From Lewinellaceae bacterium (GTDB lineage: Bacteria > Bacteroidota > Bacteroidia > Chitinophagales > Saprospiraceae), in NCBI GenBank assembly GCA_016708875.1, contig JADJFA010000009.1, positions 186,001-250,000 of the forward strand: 64,000 bases of DNA. Reading direction: 5' to 3'. A model generated the notes under the pieces. That model ran no database searches, was not told the origin of the DNA, and saw nothing but the letters and a program-made list of their open reading frames with translations. This document shows, piece after piece, positions 51,841-59,024 of this stretch (within the stretch, counting starts at the first letter, position 1; each line of letters begins with the position of its first letter). Both the position numbers and the translations under genes were made by a program.

Positions 51841-53918
51841 CAAGGTCTTCTCGCCTCTCCCAATCTCCGAATCTTGATTTCGAGGCGATTGTTTTGCTGG
51901 TGTTCTTCATCAGAGCATTCAGCACCTTCCCTACAATGGTTGCGGAGTTGGGTCTCGCCCTTTCCATAAGCACTTATACGGCTTTCGTCAATACCTTTTG
52001 CCACGAGGTAGATTTTGGCGTTTTGTGCGCGCGAGTCCGTCAAAATTTGGTTTAGCCGCGCATCACCACGCACGTCTGTATGGGCCACCAGGTCAATTTC
52101 CATATCTGGGTAGGTATTCATCCATTCGATCATATTGTCCAAATGGCGTACCGCACCTTGATTGAGGGTGGCTTTGTTGTACTCATAAAATATCTTGTCC
52201 AGAATAAACACCGAACCTTCCATCAAACCACTGGCAAGCGGCATGGCTTCGGCAATGGTCACGCCTTCCTCCAAAGGTTTTAAGCGCACCTCTTCGTAGG
52301 CTGCTGCCCCTCTGCCTGCGGTCAATCGGAACGTTTCACTGCGGAAACCGCCTTTTTCTACCTTGGCAATCCATTCGCCATCGCGGGGCAGACAAATGTC
52401 GAACTCACCATTGCGCGTAGTACGAGCGGTTTCTATCATACCTGTTGCACGGTGCTCGAAGCGTACACTGGCATTGGCAATGCGTGTGTTAAACTCTGTG
52501 GTAAGCACTATTCCGCCTGAACGGAGACAAGGTGGGGTTTCTTTCATCCTGAAATTCAGATTCAGTTCCTCGTCCGAATCTACCACCAAAAAGCGGTCGC
52601 GGGAAGTGTAGCCCTTTGCACTCACCATCACGAGGTAGTTCCGGTAGCGGGTAAATTCTGTCTGGGCAGCTCCTACGGCATTGGAAAAGAGATCGGGTTT
52701 GCCCATATCCTTAGCGTCTTTGCGCACCAATTGGAAGGTGAACACATCAGGTTTGTCGGGCAGCGCGATATAATCAAATTCGTAAAAGTCATTGTTGCCA
52801 GCGATGAAACCATCGTCCGTAGGCTGGAAAATGCGAATTTCTGCCCCTTGAAGTGGCAATCCTGTTTTTTCGTCAATCACATTGATATGCGCCCGGTTCA
52901 CCTCGGGCTTACCAGTACCCCCCAGTCCACTTGGTGCGAAAAACTGAAAAATATCAGATTTACCATAAGTCTCGTCCTTGCGTTCGCTGGCAAAAAAGCC
53001 GCTGTGGCCATCTGGGTCGGTTATAAAACTGAAGTCGTTTTCGGGCGAGTTGAATGGTTCTCCGAGGTTGACTACTTCTTTTTCTTCGGTGCGTTTTAGC
53101 GGGTCGTTTACAAAGTAAATGTCCATGTTGCCCATCGTATTCGACCGGCCATTGGAGGAGAAAAACAGCGAGCCAAAGAAACTCATAAAGGGGAACAATT
53201 CCTGCTTTGGGGTATTGACGCTGGGGCCGAGGTTGATGGGTTCGCCCCAACTGCCTTCACCCAAATGCTCCACTGCATACAAGTCGAAGCCGCCTTCGCC
53301 ACCGGGCATGTCGGAGGCGAAGAAAAGCCACTTCTCGTCGGGGCTGAGGCTGGGGTGCATGCAAGAGTAATCGTCGCTGTTGAAGGGCAAATCAACGGGG
53401 GGCGTCCAATCGGGGAAGCCGTACTCCATTTGATAGATTTTCATGGAGGCTTTTCCGCCTTTTCCACCTCGAAGCACCCCGTTGTCGTTGTTGTTGCGGG
53501 ATACAAACGCGGTTTTAAAATCGCGGGTGAAAGTTGCAGGCCCTTCGTGGAAATTTGATTTTTTGCTTGCGTTAAATTCGAATGGTGCTGGTCCGACCAA
53601 GGCGCCAAGGCGGTCGAAAGTAGAAAGGTAGTGCGCTTCGTAGGGTTCTCCTGTGCGTTCGCTCCGGGGCCCTTTTTTGCCGCGTGCAGACACGAACAGT
53701 ATGCCGTTGTCGTAAAAAATGGGCGCGTAATCGGTCCCGGGGAGGTTGAGTTCTTTGGTGTTTTCCAGGCGGACGGGGAATCGGCGATCGTCTTTTTCCC
53801 GGAATCGGTCCTTTGATTTGCTTTTGGAAGAGCCGGAACCTTGAGCCGAAACGGCCAGAACGAGCAATAACAGCGGTAGTGTAAGGATTAGTTTACGTAG
53901 CATTTTTTGCAAAATCAT
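51840..53918 (-). CDS. OmpA-family protein with PD40 propeller and carboxypeptidase-like domain (PorE/SprE-like)
   Basis: Signal peptide MLRKLILTLPLLLLVLAVSA. The N-terminal half is PD40/WD40-like repeats (YAPIFYDNGILFVSARGKK, HPSLSPDEKWLFFASDMPGG, LFFSSNGRSNTMGNMDIYF, FSFITDPDGHSGFFASERKD). A carboxypeptidase-regulatory domain follows (INVIDEKTGLPLQGAEIRIF), then an OmpA_C peptidoglycan-binding domain at the C-terminus (FYEYNKATLNQGAVRHLDNM, DLVAHTDVRGDARLNQILTD, NNRLEIKI). This is the domain order of the T9SS protein PorE/SprE without its TPR part. It would anchor in the periplasm and bind peptidoglycan. The start at 53918 is used because the earlier GTG gives only a histidine-rich extension. 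Confidence 0.8.
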   Translation of the reverse strand: MILQKMLRKLILTLPLLLLVLAVSAQGSGSSKSKSKDRFREKDDRRFPVRLENTKELNLPGTDYAPIFYDNGILFVSARGKKGPRSERTGEPYEAHYLSTFDRLGALVGPAPFEFNASKKSNFHEGPATFTRDFKTAFVSRNNNDNGVLRGGKGGKASMKIYQMEYGFPDWTPPVDLPFNSDDYSCMHPSLSPDEKWLFFASDMPGGEGGFDLYAVEHLGEGSWGEPINLGPSVNTPKQELFPFMSFFGSLFFSSNGRSNTMGNMDIYFVNDPLKRTEEKEVVNLGEPFNSPENDFSFITDPDGHSGFFASERKDETYGKSDIFQFFAPSGLGGTGKPEVNRAHINVIDEKTGLPLQGAEIRIFQPTDDGFIAGNNDFYEFDYIALPDKPDVFTFQLVRKDAKDMGKPDLFSNAVGAAQTEFTRYRNYLVMVSAKGYTSRDRFLVVDSDEELNLNFRMKETPPCLRSGGIVLTTEFNTRIANASVRFEHRATGMIETARTTRNGEFDICLPRDGEWIAKVEKGGFRSETFRLTAGRGAAAYEEVRLKPLEEGVTIAEAMPLASGLMEGSVFILDKIFYEYNKATLNQGAVRHLDNMIEWMNTYPDMEIDLVAHTDVRGDARLNQILTDSRAQNAKIYLVAKGIDESRISAYGKGETQLRNHCREGAECSDEEHQQNNRLEIKIRRLGEARRP

Positions 53919-54055
53919 GGTTGATGGATGATGGTGTGGCACGGGAAAGGAAGCCCGCGCAGTTGAATGAGGATTAAACGCTGGCGAAGGTATGGGGATT
54001 GCGTTATTTGAGGGGTAGGGCTGAAAAGGTTAACAATTCCTTCTATGTGCTGGTG

Positions 54056-54859
54056 CTATACCTGATCCTTTCGCCGCTCCTTTGCCAATTCAATACCTGC
54101 TGTTCCAAGAGAATTCCGAAGCGCTTCGTAAAAATGGTTGAGCGTATCGTCGTAGTGTTGGCCAAGCGTCCACACGGCCATTTGTGTTTTCATGTCGTCG
54201 CGGCTGATGCCAGCCACTTTAACGTCTACTCCCTTGTCAATCAAGGCATGAGGGCATTGGGCAGCCGCTTCTTTCGCAGCCATCTGAATTTTTTCCAGGG
54301 ATGTATTTGCCTGGAGTAGGAGCGTGATTTCGGCCTGCACCTCGCTGTTCTCAACAATGTTCTCGATGGGGCCTTCTGTCATTTTACCATTGGGGATGAT
54401 GATTTTTTTGCCTGAAGGAGTTTTCAAAATGGTGCTGAAAATTTGAATTTCCAACACTTTCCCGGTTTTGTCGGCCACCGTGAGATAATCACCGACTTTG
54501 AACGGGCGAAACAACAGGATGAGCACTCCGCTGGCGAAATTGCCGAGACTGCCTTGCAAGGCCAAGCCCACCGAAAAGGCAATGGCCGAAAAAATGGCAA
54601 TAAAAGAAGTAGTGGCGATGCCAATGGTGCTGGCAACCATGAGCACCAGCGCGACTTTCATGGCAACATCGGCCATGGAAGTGAAGAATGGTCGCAAACC
54701 CTCGTCCACTTTTCGTGCTCCAAGGAAATGGTCAAACCCCCGGACTAGTCGCCGGATTATCCACAAGCCGCCAAAAAGAATGGCAAATGCCGCGAAGGTT
54801 TTAGGCCCGTAAGTCCAGGCTATTTCAATGGCTTTGTCTAAGATTGCTTTCGTGTCCAA
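54056..54859 (-). CDS. MscS-type mechanosensitive channel
   Basis: Three membrane helices followed by a beta domain. Helix regions are KTFAAFAILFGGLWIIRRLV and DVAMKVALVLMVASTIGIAT. The pore helix GLALQGSLGNFASGVLILLF carries the Gly/Ala pattern of MscS, continuing RPFKVGDYLTVADKTG. The cytoplasmic part has TPSGKKIIIPNGKMTEGPIE. It opens under membrane tension and releases solutes during osmotic downshift. I see no ATG at a reasonable place; a TTG at 54859 (TTGGACACGAAAGCA) best fits the family N-terminus DTKAILDKAIEIA, and an earlier TTG at 54886 lies at the edge of a hairpin. Non-ATG start inferred. Confidence 0.85.
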   Translation of the reverse strand: MDTKAILDKAIEIAWTYGPKTFAAFAILFGGLWIIRRLVRGFDHFLGARKVDEGLRPFFTSMADVAMKVALVLMVASTIGIATTSFIAIFSAIAFSVGLALQGSLGNFASGVLILLFRPFKVGDYLTVADKTGKVLEIQIFSTILKTPSGKKIIIPNGKMTEGPIENIVENSEVQAEITLLLQANTSLEKIQMAAKEAAAQCPHALIDKGVDVKVAGISRDDMKTQMAVWTLGQHYDDTLNHFYEALRNSLGTAGIELAKERRKDQV

Positions 54860-54884
54860 GGTGAATATTTTGTTAGTTTTATAC

Positions 54885-54917
54885 AATCCTATAAGGTTTT
54901 TAAAACCTTATAGGATT
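54885..54917. repeat. Perfect palindrome, family O, upstream of mscS-like gene
   Basis: AATCCTATAAGGTTTT and AAAACCTTATAGGATT are exact reverse complements around one T (16-bp stem). It lies just before the start of the MscS gene and after the kdsA stop codon. The family is seen once in the window. Confidence 0.85.
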
Positions 54918-54932
54918 CGCAAAATCAAGTTA

Positions 54933-55739
54933 TTATATTGCTTCCCGAATTCGTACCAATCCCTCCAATATTCTTTCCAATTCGCTGAGCGGCAACATAT
55001 TAGCACCATCTGACTTAGCCTCGGATGGGCGCGGGTGTGTTTCAATAAATAACCCATCTGCTCCGGTGGCAATGCCTGCGCGGGCAATGGTTTCGATGAG
55101 CGCAGGACGGCCTCCTGTGACACCGCTGCTTTGATTCGGTTGCTGGAGGGAGTGGGTGCAATCGAGCACCACGGGCACACCGAAGGAGCGCATAACAGGG
55201 ATCCCCCGAAAATCTACGATCAGATCCTGGTAGCCAAAAGTGGTGCCGCGTTCGGTGAGCATGATGTTTGGATTGCCTTCTTCCCGCACTTTTTCAGCAG
55301 CAAATTGCATGGCCTCCGGGCTAACAAACTGTCCTTTTTTGATGTTTACAACTTTGCCGGTTTGTGCGGCAGCAACGAGCAGGGAGCTCTGGCGACAAAG
55401 GAAAGCGGGTATTTGAAGCACATCCACAAATTGTGCGGCGAGTGCGGCCTCGGGTTCTGTGTGAATATCCGTGGTGGTGGGGACTTGGAAACTGTCTCCT
55501 ATCTTTTTTAGAATTTGAAGGGCCTTTTCGTCGCCGATGCCGGTGAAGGAATCCCGTTTGCTCCGGTTTGCTTTGCGGTATGAACCCTTGAAAATATAAG
55601 GGATACGCAGGCGTTGACAAATTTCGTTGACCTGGCCAGCGATGTCAAATGCCATTTGTTCGCCTTCAATGGCGCAAGGGCCGGCAATGAGGAAAAAATT
55701 ATTGGAATCGGTGTTCTGAAGGCGTGAAAGACCTAGCAT
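54933..55739 (-). CDS. kdsA: 3-deoxy-8-phosphooctulonate synthase (KDO-8-P synthase)
   Basis: A 268-residue class I aldolase. Hallmarks are FFLIAGPCAIEGEQMAFDI, YIFKGSYRKANRSKRDSFTG, VPTTTDIHTEPEAALAA, LQIPAFLCRQSSLLVAAA, NIKKGQFVSPEAM and VVLDCTHSLQQPN. It condenses phosphoenolpyruvate with arabinose-5-phosphate to give KDO-8-phosphate for lipopolysaccharide inner core. The start at 55739 gives the family N-terminus; the open frame upstream is unrelated. A family O palindrome separates it from the mscS-like gene downstream on the same strand. Divergent from the serine acetyltransferase-like gene. Confidence 0.92.
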   Translation of the reverse strand: MLGLSRLQNTDSNNFFLIAGPCAIEGEQMAFDIAGQVNEICQRLRIPYIFKGSYRKANRSKRDSFTGIGDEKALQILKKIGDSFQVPTTTDIHTEPEAALAAQFVDVLQIPAFLCRQSSLLVAAAQTGKVVNIKKGQFVSPEAMQFAAEKVREEGNPNIMLTERGTTFGYQDLIVDFRGIPVMRSFGVPVVLDCTHSLQQPNQSSGVTGGRPALIETIARAGIATGADGLFIETHPRPSEAKSDGANMLPLSELERILEGLVRIREAI

Positions 55740-55889
55740 AGAATTTTGAGATATTGAAATATTGAGATATTCGGCCAAAGGTCGAAAGACTAAAAAACAT
55801 GAAGGCAAAAATTGTCCAAAACCTTTTCTTTGGCGAGACAATTGCTTCGTATCAGTTCATCATTTATCGTTCATTGTTCATCGTTACCC

Positions 55890-56720
55890 ATGAAGTCACA
55901 TCTCGACAGCTTTTTTCAAACACTTGAGCATCAACCGCTCATGCAAAATGTTCCCATCCCGCCAAGGGCTGAAGCGCACCACTTGGCAGATGCACTGTTT
56001 TTGTTTTTGTTTCCAATGCTCAGTGAGGAGCCGAAGCCTGCAAGGGTACAGTACGCACTGCTCCGGCATGATTTGATGAAACTGCTTTACCCGCTTACCA
56101 AAGACGGTGGCGAATCAGTAGGGATCATCGCCAATGGCTTTTTTGATCAGTTGCCTGAGGTGTACGAGATGTTGCTCGAAGACGCTCAAGCCTTTTATGA
56201 TTTCGACCCGGCTGCTACCTGCACGGAGGAGGTAATCGCCACGTATCCAGGGTTTTACGCCATTGCAAACTACCGCATTTCCAACCTGCTTCATCGCTTG
56301 GGTGCACCGCTGCTACCGCGTTTTTTTGCCGAATATGTGCATGGGAAAACGGGCATTGACATCCATCCGGCAGCCACTATTGGTCGCTCGTTTTTTATAG
56401 ACCACGGCACAGGGGTCGTCATCGGGGCTACGGCTGTTATCGGCAACAAGGTTAAGATGTATCAAGGCGTGACGCTGGGGGCTTTGCAAGTGGATAAGTC
56501 CCTTGCCAACGTGAAACGCCATCCAACTATTGAGGACAACTGTGTGCTGTACGCCAATTGCACCATCCTTGGAGGCCGTACTGTGATCGGGCATGACTCG
56601 GTTGTTGGCGGGAACTCATGGCTGACGGAAAGTGTGCCGGCTTATTCCGTAGTGTTGCACCAAAGTCAGGTGAAAGTGCGAACGCGGCCTTTTGATGAGC
56701 CGGTGAATTTCGTGATCTGA
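55890..56720 (+). CDS. Serine O-acetyltransferase (CysE-like, EpsC type)
   Basis: A 276-residue protein with an alpha-helical N-terminus and a C-terminal left-handed beta-helix: GKTGIDIHPAATIGRSFFID, then HGTGVVIGATAVIGNKVKMY and QGVTLGALQVD, with the active-site DHGTG motif and late hexapeptide turns (LYANCTILGGRTVIG). EpsC-type serine acetyltransferases make O-acetylserine for cysteine synthesis. The start at 55890 (MKSHLDSFFQTLEHQ) is the ATG before the family N-terminus. No cysteine synthase (cysK) is next to it, so the pathway assignment rests on the family only. Confidence 0.85.
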   Translation: MKSHLDSFFQTLEHQPLMQNVPIPPRAEAHHLADALFLFLFPMLSEEPKPARVQYALLRHDLMKLLYPLTKDGGESVGIIANGFFDQLPEVYEMLLEDAQAFYDFDPAATCTEEVIATYPGFYAIANYRISNLLHRLGAPLLPRFFAEYVHGKTGIDIHPAATIGRSFFIDHGTGVVIGATAVIGNKVKMYQGVTLGALQVDKSLANVKRHPTIEDNCVLYANCTILGGRTVIGHDSVVGGNSWLTESVPAYSVVLHQSQVKVRTRPFDEPVNFVI

Positions 56721-56783
56721 AAAAGATTAAACCGCAAAATTTCCACGAAAACATGGACTCCAAGGGTGAAAACCTCGGTGCAA

Positions 56784-57424
56784 TTAGTGGCTCAAAATCT
56801 CACGATGCACCCCCCAAACCTGTGGAATCAGCATCTGAGAACCATCGTTCACAATCACAAAATCAGCCAATTTAAGTTTTTCTTCCTCAGGTAATTGTCC
56901 CTTCATTCGTGCACGCACTTGCTCCTCGGTGAAGCCGTCGCGTTCCATTACACGCTTTATGCGCAAATCTTCCGGAGCGATCACCACGATTAAAAAATCG
57001 AGATTCAGGTGACCTCCGCTTTCTACAATCAGGGCCGCTTCTTTAAGGGTGTAGGGAAGCCCAGTTCGGCTTGGTGTTCGTGCCAGTGCAGGCTCTCGGC
57101 TTCTACCGCTGGGTGAACGAGTGCATTGAGCGCGGCTAGCTTGGCGGGATCTGAAAAAGCAATTTTTGCCACAAAAGGGCGATTGTATTCTCCGTCAGGT
57201 GTATATGCTTCCGATCCAAAAATTTGGATGATGCCGTCGCGCAGTTCAGGGTCAAAGTTGACCAGTTTTTTTGCCCAGATGTCGGCATAAAAAATCGGTA
57301 TGCCCAGTGCCTCGTGGAAAATGCGGCATACGGCGCTTTTGCCGCTGCCGATTCCACCAGTGATGCCGACGCGGGGGATGTTTGTTGACTTTTGACCTTT
57401 AGCCATTAGCGATTGACTTTTCAT
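56784..57424 (-). CDS. coaE: Dephospho-CoA kinase (one apparent frame break)
   Basis: CoaE phosphorylates dephospho-CoA in the last step of coenzyme A synthesis. The P-loop is VGITGGIGSGKSAVCRIF, followed by ALGIPIFYADIWAKKL, HPAVEAESLHWHEHQ and, after the break, LIVVIAPEDLRIKRVMERDG, VRARMKGQ and KLADFVIVNDGS. The break is in the short G run 57054-57056 (C run on the coding strand); one added base joins ELGFP to YTLKEAALIVESGGH. As an essential gene it is unlikely to be truly broken. Its ATG at 57424 overlaps the TGA of the upstream lycopene cyclase gene (ATGA), so the two are translationally coupled. Confidence 0.85.
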
Positions 57425-58623
57425 TTTATTGAGCGTAAATTCCTGAACAAGAACGGAAATTGTAGCAAAGCAGTTTTAAAAAAAGGCCAAGTTGGCGGAG
57501 CCGAAAGAACACGCAATACTTCCATCAACGAGGCATCCTCATCCAAAAAACGAAAAACCAGTGGCGCGGGCAATTTTTGAAACAACTGGCTGAAGAAGTC
57601 TTTCCCCGAAACCGATCCTTCCCGCAGCACCCGCAACATGATGGAATCCAATGCACGAAAACTCCAATGAGACAGCAACATCATGGGGTCTGGCGAGCCG
57701 GTTTTTTCCCAGGCATCCACAAAAGCGCGGATTTTGCGCTGGGTACGGAGGAATGCGTAGCCACTCGAAGCCTTTACAAACCCGCCCGCTGTGCCGATGT
57801 TTATCACCCTGCCTTCTCCTTTGGGAGAAAGCGGAGAATCTGTCATGGGTATCACTCCAAACTCTTCTTCTTCCACAGCGTAATCCTTGATTTTCAACAC
57901 CTCTGTGATGTACCGGCATAGCTCGGCATCGTACTCTTCTGCGGGACAAAGGGCAGGCGAAAACACGGTAAACTCCACCAAAGCCCGGGTTTCAGAAAAG
58001 GGCAATACATAGACAAAACGCGTCTCGCCATGTTGTTCCAAACGGTAATCCATAAAGGTTACCGCCGCCGGATCGAAAGCCGGAGTCGGGGTTTCAATGA
58101 TCCAACCTTTGAAATGTTGGAGGAGGAACGAGGAACGATGAGCTAAAAACGATGAACTGCTGCCATCTACCGTGTACTGTGTGCCGTCTATTTTGTACCG
58201 TGCTGAATTAAAAACCCAATCTCCCTGGAAATCTCCGGCATCCGTTTTCACGATTCCGTTATGAGGCTCAATGTCGAGGATGTTGGCGGTGATGCTTTGG
58301 ACGTTGGAGTATTTGGTCAGTTCTGTTTTTGCCCAGCTGTAAAAATCAAGGCCGCGAACCATGTGGTACTGGTAAGGTGCGATGTCCAAAACCTTTTCAA
58401 AATGATCTTCAAAAAACAGGCATTTCTCCCATATTTTATGACCTACTGGTGGGAGTGGTTCACCCTTTTTTGCCCAAAAACACCAGGTGCGGTCATTGCG
58501 CGATTTGTCGTCGCGGTCAATTAAAACGATTTTTTTGTCTTTAAAAAAAGGCCGTTTCGCACATTCGAGTGCTAGTGTAAGACCGGAAAGGCCAGAACCG
58601 GCGAGGAGGATGGTATTTTTCAT
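57421..58623 (-). CDS. crtY: Lycopene cyclase (CrtY/CrtL type)
   Basis: A 400-residue flavoprotein of the lycopene beta-cyclase family. N-terminal FAD motif ILLAGSGLSGLTLALECA and VLIDRDDKSRNDRTWCFWAK; core markers MVRGLDFYSWAKTEL, FNSARY, GWIIETPTPAFDPAAVTFMD, FVYVLPFSETRALVEFTVFS, IPMTDSP and GTAGGFVKASSGYAFLRTQR. It cyclises the ends of lycopene to carotene, giving the yellow-orange pigments common in these bacteria. The start at 58623 removes an upstream repeat-encoded peptide (family N words give TPSFAEATAGK). No other carotenoid genes are near. Coupled to coaE by an ATGA overlap. Confidence 0.88.
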   Translation of the reverse strand: MKNTILLAGSGLSGLTLALECAKRPFFKDKKIVLIDRDDKSRNDRTWCFWAKKGEPLPPVGHKIWEKCLFFEDHFEKVLDIAPYQYHMVRGLDFYSWAKTELTKYSNVQSITANILDIEPHNGIVKTDAGDFQGDWVFNSARYKIDGTQYTVDGSSSSFLAHRSSFLLQHFKGWIIETPTPAFDPAAVTFMDYRLEQHGETRFVYVLPFSETRALVEFTVFSPALCPAEEYDAELCRYITEVLKIKDYAVEEEEFGVIPMTDSPLSPKGEGRVINIGTAGGFVKASSGYAFLRTQRKIRAFVDAWEKTGSPDPMMLLSHWSFRALDSIMLRVLREGSVSGKDFFSQLFQKLPAPLVFRFLDEDASLMEVLRVLSAPPTWPFFKTALLQFPFLFRNLRSIK

Positions 58624-58636
58624 TGGGTCTTTATCG

Positions 58637-58672
58637 TCATTTTTACCCGCCGTAGCCTCAGCGAAGGAGGGG
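58637..58672 (-). repeat. Family N element upstream of crtY
   Basis: On the coding strand CCTCCTTCGCTGAGGCTACG then GCGGGTAAAAATG, about 15 nt before the start codon. Same orientation and position as in the deoxynucleoside-kinase and ABC ATPase genes. Confidence 0.65.
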
Positions 58673-58700
58673 GTCATTGATATCTTTTACGGTTTTGGTG

Positions 58701-58708
58701 CAAAAGTA
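58701..58708 (-). promoter_or_regulatory. -7 promoter box upstream of crtY-coaE
   Basis: TACTTTTG on the minus strand, 78 nt before the crtY start. No clear -33 TTTG. If used, the family N element would lie in the 5' untranslated leader. Confidence 0.45.
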
Positions 58709-59024
58709 CCGATTGAGAACATGACTTATGAATCCTTGGTTGAGCGGTCCAATTTCACAATAATGCTATTGCCCCAGACGCTCAATGCCCCTATGACACT
58801 TAATGACCCAAGATGACGAATCACCCCTAGGCCAGACGCATGGATATTTAGTAGTAAAATCGAGGAAAATCAGGTAATCATCATTCGTCAATCAAAAAAA
58901 ATTTGCAATTTTTAAATATCGCTTCTAAATATTAATGCGTCTGCCCTGCGAATCTCCCCAACTGTTAAACCCCGTACCACCGTCTACGATTCGTTGTATT
59001 TTGCAGCCTTCATCCCCCCGTCTG
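58709..59024. other. Divergent intergenic region of about 315 nt
   Basis: AT-rich, no gene recognised and no hairpin. An A-rich run and TTTGCAATTTTTAAATATC near 58900 could hold a promoter for the TonB receptor, but I see no clean TAnnTTTG. Confidence 0.35.

Noticed and set aside
53919..53942. GTG start of the OmpA/PD40 protein with a histidine-rich extension
   Set aside because: Extension has no signal character; the ATG at 53918 or 53903 directly precedes the signal peptide.
58624..58677. Longer crtY start beginning TPSFAEATAGK
   Set aside because: This peptide is encoded by a family N repeat element and is not part of the cyclase fold.
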